In this document: one piece after another, positions 54,303-64,000 of the stretch
Numbering within the stretch: the stretch's first letter is position 1
Layout: every line of letters begins with the position of its first letter
DNA from: Mesostigma viride
Lineage: Eukaryota; Streptophyta; Mesostigmatophyceae; Mesostigmatales; Mesostigmataceae
Assembly (NCBI GenBank): GCA_009746045.1
Contig: RPFO01000065.1
Coordinates: 4,477,785-4,541,784, forward strand
Direction of reading: 5' to 3'
Length of the DNA stretch: 64,000 bases
The notes under the pieces: generated by a model
The model's input: only the letters and a program-made list of their open reading frames with translations
Told to the model about the DNA's origin: nothing
Databases searched by the model: none
Position numbers and translations under genes: made by a program

Positions 54303-55029
54303 GGTTCATTATTGTCGTGGATATATCACGTCATGCGCCGGGCACATGCGCGCTTTACTGCGGGGTTGATTCGAGCCCGGCTTGGACATCCGAGCGCAAG
54401 CATGGCGGGGGCGGCACTGGCTACCGCGGATGGCTGGCGCGCCTGGCCGACCTGATTTATGGGGACGACACCACCGACACTCATCGAGCGCCCCGAGCAC
54501 ATTCAGACCTGGCTGGCGAACTGTTGGGGCTGGAGATTAGTGTCAAAATTGAAGCGATGGTGATTGGGGCCTCCAGTCGCCCGGCCACCGCTGCCGCGAC
54601 CGCTTGACAGGACAGAGGTCCCGTTCCGTGATCGCTTCAAACTGTTGGGGAGCATGCTCCCCGACACCGCCGACGATGTGAACTTCCGCATCGGCCTGGC
54701 CTGGGCCAGGCTCCGTTCGCTCAACACCTACTGGCGCTCGAAGGGCCTGGGCGAGCACCGCAATTAAGCGAATGCTCAGACTTCAAGGTCCTCGTCCTCT
54801 CGTGCGGTGCTTACGTATGGCGCCGAGGCGTGGACACTCACAGACACAATGCCCTCCAAGCTAGACGGCACGTTTTACAGGATGCTCCGACAGGTCCTGA
54901 ATGTAGGGTTTTCCATTTTCCAAGCGCCCGTCATTATAGAGTCTTTGTATCTGGGGATGACTCGTATTCCGGACGAGATTAGGCAGCGTACAGATATATC
55001 CTGTATATATATCCTGTGGCTGAGCGCGA

Positions 55030-55305
55030 CAAGTTTGCCTCCTACGGCAATGTGGGGCCCCACCGGGTCATCCCCTTTGTCCTTGAGGAGTTCGGGGCCA
55101 TGGGCCCCAAGACAGCGGAGTTTTTCCACGAGTGCTGCCAGCGCCGTGAAGACCGCCTCGACCTCGAGGGTCAGACCGCCCCGTGGTCGGCCCGCACGTG
55201 GTCCTCGTATTGGCGGCAGCGTCTGTCACTCGCCCTCACTCGCACCGTGGCTGATGTGTTATTCCGCCGCACCCGGGCCGACTTTGTCGCGACCCATGCG
55301 GTCTA
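55030..55305 (+). pseudogene. C-terminal fragment of the RLE-type LINE (copy 1)
   Basis: Encodes HRVIPFVLEEFGAMGPKTAE, EDRLDLEGQTAPWSARTW and LSLALTRTVADVLFRRTRAD to a TAG stop. The same protein end is on the minus strand at 55995-56249 and, more diverged, in the two longer copies. Confidence 0.8.
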
Positions 55306-55534
55306 GATTCCTTCCAGGCCTGCATGGTGGGCCGGCAGCGCTGTTGCTGCGTGTAGTTTTGTGATGTATAGTTAGTTGTCCCTTGTGCCGCTGGCGTGAT
55401 CCTTGGATGTCTGTGTCAGATTACTATTAATTTCTTCAGGGTTATTCTCCCAGTTCTCGGGTTTTTCCTTATGTTGCATGCCTATCTCACCTCCGTAATC
55501 TATCATTCTCAATGAATATATATCCTGTATAGAT

Positions 55535-55783
55535 CGTAGTATAGAGCTTTGACATGGCTCTGTATATAGGTTTATAGCTGGGCGTTTGCTTTGGTTTGAG
55601 TGATTTCACTCTGCTGTAAGTAATTATTATATTTTTAATATATATTCATTGTTATATTATATAGTCATATCATATAGTCATATCATATAGTCATATTATA
55701 TAGTCATGGTTTATAGCTGGGCGTTTGCTTTGGTTTGAGTGATTTCACTCTGCTGTAAGTAATTATATTTTTAATATATATAT
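55535..55783 (+). repeat. 3' UTR modules of the RLE-type LINE
   Basis: GGTTTATAGCTGGGCGTTTG...TCACTCTGCTGTAAGTAATT is present at 55565-55635 and 55708-55775, separated by TCATATCATATAG repeats (55655-55705); other copies are at 56290-56345 (minus) and 58708-58770. Confidence 0.8.
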
Positions 55784-55994
55784 TCATTGAGAATGATAGA
55801 TTACGGAGGTGAGATAGGCATGCAACATAAGGAAAAACCCGATAACTGGGAGAATAACCCTGAAGAAATTAATAGTAATCTGACACGGACATCCAAGGAT
55901 CACGTTAGCTCGGCACAAGGTACAACTAACTATACATCACAATACTACACGCAGCAACAGCGCTGCCGGCCCACCATGCAGGCCTGGAAGGGAT

Positions 55995-56249
55995 CTAGAC
56001 CGCATGGGTCGCGACAAAGTCGGCCCGGGTGCGGCGGAATAACACATCAGCCACGGTGCGAGTGAGGGCGAGTGACAGGCGCTGCCGCCAATACGAGGAC
56101 CACATGCGGGCCGACCACAGGGCGGTCTGACCCTCGAGGTCGAGGCGGTCTTCGCGGCGCTGGCAGCACTCGTGGAAAAACTCCGCTGTCTTGGGGCCCA
56201 TGGCCCCGAACTCCTCAAGGACAAAGGGGATGACCCGGTGGGGCCCCAC
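55995..56249 (-). pseudogene. C-terminal fragment of the RLE-type LINE (copy 2)
   Basis: Inverse of copy 1 with a few substitutions (QTALWSARMW for QTAPWSARTW). Confidence 0.8.
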
Positions 56250-56416
56250 ATTGCCGTAGGAGGCGTGTATATATATTAAAAATATAATTACTTACAGCAG
56301 AGTGAAATCACTCAAACCAAAGCAAACGCCCAGCTATAAACCTATATACAGAGCCATGTCAAAGCTCTATACTACGATAAGACCAATGGAAACGCCTAAC
56401 GGGAGGAACCTAATAG

Positions 56417-57780
56417 CCCTGCTGCACCGCAAAATCAGCCCGCGTACGGCGGAGCATGATGTCAGCCATGGCCCGAGTCAGCGCCACCGACAAGCGCTGA
56501 CGCCAATATGACGTCCAGGTCCGCGCCGACCATGGGGCCCGCTGGCCCTCCAGGTCCAGCCGGTCCTCCCGGAGCCGGCAACACTCCTTGAAGAAGGCGG
56601 AGGTCAGGGGCCCCATGGCCCCAAACTCCTCCAGGACAAAGGGCACCACACGATGGTGCCCGACGTCGCCGTAGGCCAGGAGCTTGGCCCGCTCCGCCCG
56701 GTCCGCCGTGTAACCTGCCGTGAGGGAGGCCCCAGCCACGTGGCTAAGAGCCAAGGGCCGCGCCACCGAAACGTCAATAAGCAGATGCCGGCCACCCCCC
56801 TCAAAGTCCAGCACCACGATGTCAGGCCGGTGGTTGGGGGAATAGAAGGCAGCGCCATCCGCATCCTCGGACCGGATGTTCGCGTGGGGGAAAACCGACC
56901 GAATCATGGCGAGCACCACCGTCAGGAGGACAGTGTGCAAATACAAATACCAATTCTGATTCTGTTGGCCCCCCATGCAGGCAAGGTAGTGAGTCCCCGT
57001 GGGATCCAGCGGCTGCCCACAGCTACCACAAGGCCGCCCGGCCGGAACAAGAGGCTGCGGGGCAAATAGCTGGTGCCGGAGCGCCACCGAGTAGTGGCTG
57101 GGAGCCAAGGCGAATGGGGGGCCATGGGAAGAGCACGAAGGTACGCCGAGCCCACACTCCGCAAGGAAAGCGAGAACAGCCACGCACGTCCCTGGGCGTT
57201 GAGGTCCGCGAAAAGAGCCATCCAATCAGCCGTGTGCAGAATACCCGCGTAGGTTTTCTGGTGTTTATCGATGACGCGAGCAGGGAATGCGGCGGGAGAT
57301 TGAACGGAGGCGACCGAGGGAGTGCCGCGAGGGAGGTGGCGCTGTACCGCCTGAGCGGCACGGACGGGAGAACAGGCCTGCTGGATCTCAGCATAGGCCT
57401 CCTGGATGGCGGTGACGAAGGGCAAAGGGCTGCTGGGGTCCAGGAGGTCAGGCGCTGCCGTTGCCAAAAGGGGCAGGAGCCGGCAGCTTTCCGCCCACGA
57501 CTGAGCGACGGAGCCCAAAAATGCTGCCGGGGCCAGCCGGGCGGCACGAGTCAGACCGCAGCCACCCATCCGTGCAGGCAGGGAGGCAATGCGAATAGCA
57601 TGTGGCGGGAGGTCGGGGCCCGGGACCAGCTGCGCCAAGGCCGATTGGATGCGTTCGTCGTGGCCCTCGGCAGCCAGCCGGACCTGAGCCGGAAGAGCGC
57701 CCCGGAGCCAGTGAACGACGCGAGGGTGAGCGCAAAACCACAGAAGCAGACCCTTGGTCTGCGATTCATGAAGGCGTGTA
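56417..57780 (-). pseudogene. C-terminal half of an RLE-type LINE protein (copy 3)
   Basis: The longest of the four. From 57780: LRGALPAQVRLAAEGHDERI, ASLPARMGGCGLTRAARLAP, then KTYAGILHTADWMALFADLN, a zinc-finger-like CGSCGQPLDPTGTHYLAC and a PD-(D/E)XK nuclease core, RPDIVVLDFEGGGRHLLIDV. These are features of LINEs with a restriction-like endonuclease (R2/CRE/Dualen-type). The stretch near 57130-57220 is frameshifted relative to copy 4. Confidence 0.75.
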
Positions 57781-57792
57781 TATATATCCTGA

Positions 57793-58640
57793 AAACCTAC
57801 GCGGGTATTCTGCACACGGCTGATTGGATGGCTCTTTTCGCGGACCTCAACGCCCAGGGACGTGCGTGGCTGTTCTCGCTTTCCTTGCGGAGTGTGGGCT
57901 CGGCGTACCTTCGTGCTCTTCCCATGGCCCCCCCATTCGCCTTGGCTCCCAGCCACTACTCGGTGGCGCTCCGGCACCAGCTATTTGCCCCGCAGCCTCT
58001 TGTTCCGGCCGGGCGGCCTTGTGGTAGCTGTGGGCAGCCGCTGGATCCCACGGGGACTCACTACCTTGCCTGCATGGGGGGCCAACAGAATCAGAATTGG
58101 TATTTGTATTTGCACACTGTCCTCCTGACGGTGGTGCTCGCCATGATTCGGTCGGTTTTCCCCCACGCGAACATCCGGTCCGAGGATGCGGATGGCGCTG
58201 CCTTCTATTCCCCCAACCACCGGCCTGACATCGTGGTGCTGGACTTTGAGGGGGGTGGCCGGCATCTGCTTATTGACGTTTCGGTGGCGCGGCCCTTGGC
58301 TCTTAGCCACGTGGCTGGGGCCTCCCTCACGGCAGGTTACACGGCGGACCGGGCGGAGCGGGCCAAGCTCCTGGCCTACGGCGACGTCGGGCACCATCGT
58401 GTGGTGCCCTTTGTCCTGGAGGAGTTTGGGGCCATGGGGCCCCTGACCTCCGCCTTCTTCAAGGAGTGTTGCCGGCTCCGGGAGGACCGGCTGGACCTGG
58501 AGGGCCAGCGGGCCCCATGGTCGGCGCGGACCTGGACGTCATATTGGCGTCAGCGCTTGTCGGTGGCGCTGACTCGGGCCATGGCTGACATCATGCTCCG
58601 CCGTACGCGGGCTGATTTTGCGGTGCAGCAGGGCTATTAG
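57793..58640 (+). pseudogene. C-terminal part of an RLE-type LINE protein (copy 4)
   Basis: Open frame from KTYAGILHTADW through CGSCGQPLDPTGTHYLAC and RPDIVVLDFEGGGRHLLIDV to a TAG stop at 58640. It is the near-exact inverse of copy 3 from 57254 down, so 56.3-57.25 and 57.79-58.75 kb form a palindrome with arms of about 0.9 kb. Confidence 0.8.
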
Positions 58641-59246
58641 GTTCCTCCCGTTAGGCGTTTCCATTGGTCTTATCGTAGTATAGAGCTTTGACATGGCTCT
58701 GTACATAGGTTTATAGCTGGGCGTTTGCTTTGGTTTGAGTGATTTCACTCTGCTGTAAGTAATTATATTTTTAATATATATCCTGTAGTAGGATATAGCA
58801 TTTGTAGGACATCTTGCTCGCACCAGCCGGGTCGACACCGCCCTTGGTCTAGCTGGCCGGCCCCCAGCGGCTTGGCCAACTAGGGCGGCATATCTTGACC
58901 TGGCCTGGCCCCAAGGACTCTCCTAGGAAGCTACTAGGTAAACCTGCCATGAACTACACCCAGATGTTGCTGGCCGACCCAGTGGTCCCAGCTCAGTTTG
59001 AACACTGCATCCACTCCCTCTCCCTTCTCTGGACTGCCATGCAGAACAAGACGAGGTGGCAGAATTAGATTGTCCAGGCTCACACGCCATGCAGCCCCTG
59101 TGGGCAAGCCACCTCCCCCCATGCAAGAGGAAGGGGCGTTTTGCTGACTAGTGTAGTTAGGATTTTCTAGACTAGATAGCTTCGAGTTAGGTTAGTTCGA
59201 TTACGCTGCTTCCTTCCACGTACCCCCACCCATGCATTAATTATAG

Positions 59247-59645
59247 GAACATAACTCCGTTGGGAGTATATGTAGCACATAGCCCAGAGAAGGCGCATAT
59301 GGCCATCATACATTCTAAGCTACTTCCTGCAAGGGTACGTGGGAATGTAAACGACCCTTGCTCTAGGTGCACCAGGGCACTTGCAGCCCCATGATGTTCA
59401 AGCTATGCCCAGCTAAGGGGGAGCCTGTCATGGGGGGGAAGATCAGCATAGCTATACAAAAGGTAGGGCATGGCGTCTCAGCAGAGAGTTACTCCCTGCA
59501 TGGGCACGGCATACTTAAATAAAGCTAGGCATCATCTGGAGGGTGGCTCATCATAGGCACACATGTACATGACTAAAAAGGCTAGGCCTCAGCTGGTATA
59601 GTGCCTGTAGTAGGCGGGCATGTACAAGGCCACTGTCTAACTATT
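59247..59645 (+). repeat. Repeat D
   Basis: Colinear with the minus strand of 33580-33990: ACATAACTCCGTTGGGAGTA at the left, ATGTACATG words at the right. Confidence 0.7.
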
Positions 59646-59719
59646 CTACACTACTGCTACTGTATTCCCCTAGGCTGGGGCTTCTGGGCCGGGTCGCTGG
59701 GGCCGCGGTGGTCGAGGGG

Positions 59720-61229
59720 GTCGCGTGCCAGGGCTTGTGGCCGACGTAGATGGCCGCCCAAGAGGTACCTGAGGGGGCAAGGGTGCTGCCCCTCAAGATG
59801 GTGCTGTCGCATAATAAGGTGAAGGGGGGTGTGGAAATTTGCTATGTCAGGCCTGTGTCACAAGAGTTCTCGGGCACGAGTGAGCTTGCGAGGGAGGAAC
59901 TGTACACGCCTGGTCTTGCTTGGGATAGCTTCCGGGTACTTAGTATGATCCTCTTAGGTTTCCTGGATGAGGGCAGGGACTATGCAATTGTGGCTCGGTT
60001 GATATCAAGCGGGCGTTCCCCAACTCGAGTGAGGAGGTGTTTGATGAGGTACGGGGTGAGACATCGCCACTGGTGGTGGTGGCTCCGCCTTTCTGGCGGG
60101 AAGTGGTGATGGCCAGGTTTATGGGGCTACGCAAGGCAATAGAGGGTCTCCAGAGCGCGTCGATAGTGTGGCGGACTACGCTGGTACGCAAGCTCAGCGA
60201 GATAGTCTCCTTTGAGGTGTCCCCATTTGATCCATCGCTGTTTGTCACTCACACACCCTCTGGACCTATGTTTGTTCAGCTCCATGGGGATGACCTGCGT
60301 GTGATTGCGCCTCGTGCTGACCTACATCAGTTCTAATAATGCGGCGGTTGCGGAGCGGTTCCCAGTGGGTGAGTTACAGCTGTTGGAGCCAGGTAAGCCA
60401 CGAGTGTTCTGCGGTGTCCTGCAAACCATGAGTGTGGTGCAGGGCAAGTATCAGTTGCACCTGAGTGTGCCCAGTGAGTATTGCGAGAAGCTGGTGATGG
60501 GAGTGGATGAGTGGTGTGACAAGGGATTGTGGAGCCGGTTGCGTGGCAAGCTTGGTTGGATGGCGACGGTGTGCGCGCCTGACCTACTTGTGCTCAGCAG
60601 GACTGTAGATGAGGTGCTTGCTCCCATCCCTCCCTCTGACAGTGGTGAAGCAGTATGTCCGCTCGAGCCCTGGTGTTGTGTTGTCCGGGCTGAGCTTATC
60701 CCGACCAGTTACTCTGCACTGTTTCGCCGACACCGCTGGTGAGGGTCGGGAGGTCACCCGGGTACGAGCACGCATGGGTGGTCTGTCTGTCTTGGCTAAC
60801 TCTGATGGCAATGCATCCTTGTGTGCGTGGTACTCTCGCTTGTGCCGGAGGGTGGCTGCTGGCTCGGATACTAACGAGTGTCGTGGTGTATGCGAATGTA
60901 TCAAGAATTCGATGTATCTCGAACAGTTTCTGCGCTGGTTGGGTGGGTGGTTGAGTGTGCATTTGGTGCTGACCACCACTATTCACACCGACAGCCAGCC
61001 GTTGGTGAGTTTCATTCTGAACGCGCTGTCCCGGACGCGCGATCTTAACTTCCTTCTTTTGAAGGAGTTATCTTACGCTGTGAGCGTGCTCCACATGCCT
61101 GGGAAGCTCAACCCCGCTGACGCTGTGACCAAGCTGTTCTCGGCGGCGCGTGAGCAGTACGGGATTCTGCGGATGGTCATGGCTGGTGCCCTGGGCAACT
61201 TGCGGGGACTGCTGAGTGGCACATTGTGA
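59720..61229 (+). pseudogene. Decayed copia-type pol (RT and RNase H)
   Basis: Blocks in three frames match the end of the 23.1-26.8 kb pol: PEGARVLPLKMVLSHNK, YVRPVSQEFSGTSELA, FDPSLFVTHTPSGPMFVQLH with GDD in place of VDD, WSRLRGKLGWMATVCAPDLL, then RNase H blocks LHCFADTAG, THTDSQPLVS-like IHTDSQPLVSFI and LNPADAVTKLFSAAREQYG to a stop at 61229. At least two frameshifts. No LTRs were found around it. It is a related but distinct family, old by comparison. Confidence 0.8.
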
Positions 61230-62590
61230 CCCTGTGGCAAAATCTTTCCAGCAGTTGACATTTGGACCTATCTGTTTGGTGGGCTGGGTATGATCCCTTA
61301 ACGAGCCCTTTAACTGAAAAGGGGGACCCGGTACGGCTGGGTTAACTTGGTGGGGCTGCATGTGTCCTTGGTGGGTGTGCGGTTTTGATGATATGTGTGG
61401 ATGTGCCGTGACTCAAGGGCGATCGTAATGATCAGTCCTGTGTTCTAGCTTGCTCACAGGACTTACGGCAGACACTGACAGCTCAACCAGGGCATGAATG
61501 GGCGCCAAGGAAGGGGTAGAGACTCCTCTAGTACATAATGCTCTGGATGATGTTGTGCAGTATGGGGAGTGTTTGCTGGTAGCTCTTGAGTGAGAATATA
61601 TGGTGTTGATTTCTGGCCTGCGCTGGTTGTCTCTTTGATATGGTGTTGATGGATGGGTGACTGCTCGAAAAGAAAATGGGCTGGTGTTGTGATATTGCAG
61701 ATCTCGCAGTCACTACTTGAATTGGTATGGAATTTGGTACGCCGATATTTGGGCTATTGCGTGTCTGAGCGTTGTCGGAATTTCAGGGGTGCGCAATCTG
61801 ACTTAATTACTTCTTGCGTTTGTCAATATTGTCCGGCTTATGTGGTCAAATCTCGGTGATGCTATTTTCGGTGGTGACGGCTTATGCGTTTGTGGTCCTG
61901 TAACGGTTGTGACTGTTGGTTGGTTGGTACTCGGCCGGTGGTTTAATGTTAAATTGTGGGCGGCGCTGAATGGATCAGTGTAGCGCCGCAGGTCCTGTCA
62001 CTACTGCTTGGCGTGCTAGGATGACAAAAGCCGACAAAAGTGGTGCGAACGTAACATTGAGGGTATTCCACTGTTAATGGCGTACGTGAGCTACAAAGAG
62101 GTCGGGGGCTTGTGCTGAGCGCGTCAGATTATTGAGTTTTCCGTCAAGAAATTTTCTATTCAATATCCATTTAATACAACACTCCGAGCGTCAGATACTT
62201 GGAAATTTCGTTACGTTCGTATCGAGAGTAGATTTCTGACAACTTTCCTCGTTCGGACAGAACCACAGTGAATTTCAGCATCCGTCCGGTACCAAAGCAT
62301 GGACCTATAGCAGGAATTCTGTCAGACATCTCGGAAGTAGCAATTTTTAGTATCGAGCGCACTTGCGCTAGTGTTCAGTCTGAATTTGGCCTCCGTCAGG
62401 TCAGCAAGGGGCGTAGGAATACACTGAACTGAACAAAACGGTGGACTGTACTAAGAAATTCGTACTCAATTTTCGTCATCCAAATCGGAGGGAAATATTC
62501 GACCAAGGACTAGAGATTTCATCGAATTTTCAGAACTGGCCAATTGATGCACTAGGAACTCAATTTCTGAGAAAATTCTCAAAACCCCTC
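61230..62590. other. Stretch with no recognisable gene
   Basis: Apart from the 27-nt insertion at 61611-61637 nothing was recognised. Confidence 0.35.
61598..61650 (+). mobile_element. 27-nt insertion of the RT element's 3' terminus, 13-bp target duplication
   Basis: ATATGGTGTTGAT at 61598-61610 and 61638-61650 flanks 61611-61637, which is exactly the last 27 bases of the RT element (TTCTGGCC...GGTTGTCTCTTTG). The element also has GAT just upstream, so three bases of microhomology are possible at the 5' junction. Confidence 0.85.
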
Positions 62591-62596
62591 AATTTT

Positions 62597-62885
62597 CTCA
62601 CCCCTTTGAGAAAAAAGGTGAGAAAAGTGAGAAAAATCTCAATTTTTTTCCGCAAACGCTAGGCAACAAAATCTCACCAGGGTGAGATTTTGGTGAGAAA
62701 AAGGGGGTTTGGGTGAGATTTGGGTGAGAAAAAACCCTAAAGTGAGAAAAAATGTGAGAATGGGTGAGAAAAAGTGAGAAAAAGTGAGAAAAAGTGAGAA
62801 AATTGAGAAGTTTCTCACCAACACGAGAAAAATCACTAACACGAGAAAAATCACAAGTCAACGTGGTGAGAAATTTCTCACCAAG
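62597..62885 (+). repeat. Degenerate GTGAGAAAA array
   Basis: Some 25 copies of GTGAGAAA or GTGAGATTT at irregular spacing. The frames through it are artefacts. Confidence 0.8.
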
Positions 62886-62964
62886 AGTGTAACACGAAAA
62901 AAATCATGAGCTTTATTTCATTAAGTCATTAATGTGAAAATAAACTCAGCACCACTAATTAATT

Positions 62965-63250
62965 AATTACATGATTAATTGAACTCGTGCTCCCGTTGGA
63001 TCACGGAGCACCGAAGTGCTTTTAATCCCTGTGTGTGCACAACAGGAAGGGCACAGACCCCCTTTCTCCTTCATGCCAAAGGCATGTCGCAGCTGCTATT
63101 GGACCCGATAAACGATCCGGCAATCTGTGGGTGCAATAAGACCCATGTGAGCATATCATAACGGGTGCATGGGCAAGTAATCTGAGCATTGCCATGACGT
63201 AGCATGGTTGTACAAGGACTAAGCTAAGGCTATGGCTGGTTGTGTACCGT
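62965..63250 (-). repeat. LINE 3' UTR and tail (repeat C)
   Basis: AATTAATTAATTACATGATT then the GTGCTCCCGTTGG end, matching 51168-51430. It continues to an ORF1 C-terminal remnant at 63362-63425 (minus), the same order as at 51.2-51.7 kb. Confidence 0.7.
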
Positions 63251-63529
63251 GTGTTAGCGGTGCACGTGACTAGATATAATGGCTCAGCTAGGCAAACATT
63301 CTAGGCATGGCTGCCATGGCGGCAGAGACTGCCAATGAGTACAAGCTAGGGCTATTCTAGCCCGCAGGGGGCGTCCACATCTCGTGGTTGATCATCAGGT
63401 CCCCGCCCCTCCAGTAAACCTTGGGACGTCAGGATTGTTGATTCCCAGCACGTTGAACGCGTTGTGTCAGCACAGCGATCCCCCCTGCATCCAAACAAAG
63501 GCACACCGATAACCAAGAAAAGAGTATGC

Positions 63530-63845
63530 AAATGTGCAGCCTTGTTCATTGAAATTATGGCTGGCTTACGCAAAGAGCGACTGTAAGATGACCTATACGG
63601 TGGGGCCGGAAACAGCTTGCTTGATCAGGGCGTGTTTTTCGAGCTTCACTGGCCGGGAGTGTCTAGTGGTGAGAACCATTGCTGCGATCGCTTTCCCACC
63701 ATTTACGAGGAAATACCCGCAAATGAAAAACCACTGAAACGGTCTAGCTTGATTCAGTCATTGCATTAGTCACATGCCATCATGCATGTTTCCAAACGTC
63801 CAAGAACTGCCCACGGTGCAAATGCAAAAATCCGGAGGACACGAC
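63530..63845 (-). repeat. Repeat A fragment (RT element 3' region)
   Basis: Colinear with 1-245 and its upstream part, more diverged than the other copies; no RT codons remain. Confidence 0.7.
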
Positions 63846-63892
63846 CTCATTGCTTCATATTTGTATGCAGAAGAATAAAAAAGTAACATGCA

Positions 63893-64000
63893 TTAAGGGC
63901 CCGCCTGCATAAAGGGCCTGAATTCTGATGCGGGCCCAACGGCAGCACCGCCAAAGCAGATAAGGGCCCGCAGTCTGATGCGGGCCCCACGGCACCACCG
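63893..64000 (+). repeat. Tandem repeat of about 50 bp, running off the window
   Basis: GGGCCCGCMGTCTGATGCGG with CACGGCACCACCG occurs twice; the third copy would lie beyond the edge. Confidence 0.6.

Larger units (their letters stand above)
54991..58787. mobile_element. 3.8-kb cluster of four copies of an RLE-bearing LINE, in inverted pairs
   Basis: The host LINE reads CAGCGTA before and GTAGGATATAGC after the cluster; an uninterrupted relative (minus strand near 51120) reads CAGCGTAGGATAGC. Inside are 3'-end copies in orientations plus (55015-55512), minus (55795-56262), minus (56270-57780) and plus (57793-58787). Boundaries carry TATATATCCTG, which is also the 3' tail of the element. Confidence 0.8.
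53880..59165 (+). pseudogene. One LINE copy split by two later insertions
   Basis: Segments 53880-54093 (WEALWAILALDRVPPAFIAA then QGCVLSPYL), 54303-54990 (FIIVV, IYGDDTT, FRDRFKLLGSMLPDTADDV, YGAEAWTL, DEIRQR) and 58788-59165 (the HLARTSRVDTA stretch, then the C-terminal region) are successive parts of the same LINE RT protein seen intact at 31.6-32.7 kb. They are separated by an antisense LINE tail (54094-54302) and by the 54991-58787 cluster. Stops and frameshifts make it dead. Confidence 0.8.

Overview
The window is nuclear DNA of a eukaryote with a large, transposon-crowded genome. Apparent host genes have introns, and the rest is retrotransposons, terminal-inverted-repeat (TIR) elements and long simple repeats. 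Together, a class I cyclic-nucleotide phosphodiesterase (absent from land plants), a GT10 fucosyltransferase, a CACTA-type element and a Ty1/copia-type element fit a green alga, possibly a prasinophyte. This is inference; no rRNA, tRNA or organelle marker is present to confirm it.

Layout. 1-2200: a Penelope-related reverse-transcriptase (RT) element on the minus strand, broken by two insertions of its own 3' end. 2200-5620: mostly featureless, with one more copy of that element's 3' end. 5625-28310: a nest at least four levels deep. A small TIR element (5625/28310) holds a truncated antisense copy of the RT element (5698-5902 plus 27697-28178, 7-bp target duplication), which holds a 21.8-kb CACTA-like element (5903-27694, 56-bp TIRs). 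That element contains a G-rich TIR element, several minisatellites, two long (GGAT)n arrays, a tandemly duplicated multi-exon gene, a LINE fragment and an intact copia-type retrotransposon with identical LTRs (21593-27477). 29.5-32.75 kb: a LINE with apurinic-type endonuclease and RT. 34.8-39.6 kb: a multi-exon cyclic-nucleotide phosphodiesterase gene (minus) whose introns are full of tandem repeats; membrane-protein-like exons lie upstream at 40.5-41.5 kb. 42.3-43.3 kb: several small insertions stacked at one target. 46.2-48.35 kb: the fucosyltransferase gene (plus). 48.9-50.7 kb: a 1.74-kb TIR element. 50.7-53.0 kb: LINE fragments, including an ORF1-only element. 53.2-59.2 kb: LINE copies, one host LINE split by a 3.8-kb cluster of inverted copies of a different LINE carrying a restriction-like endonuclease. 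59.7-61.2 kb: a decayed copia pol. The right end is repeats.

Four things stand out. First, there are very short retro-insertions, 12-27 nt of the exact 3' terminus of the RT element, each flanked by 7-14 bp target duplications. Second, the copia-type pol has its aspartic-protease motif between integrase and RT, not before integrase. Third, the 5.6-28.3 kb nest can be read junction by junction. Fourth, the two copies of the CACTA right end differ by an exact 12-nt microinversion inside a hairpin. All coordinates are by eye from the sequence; family names rest on motif recognition, with no database search.
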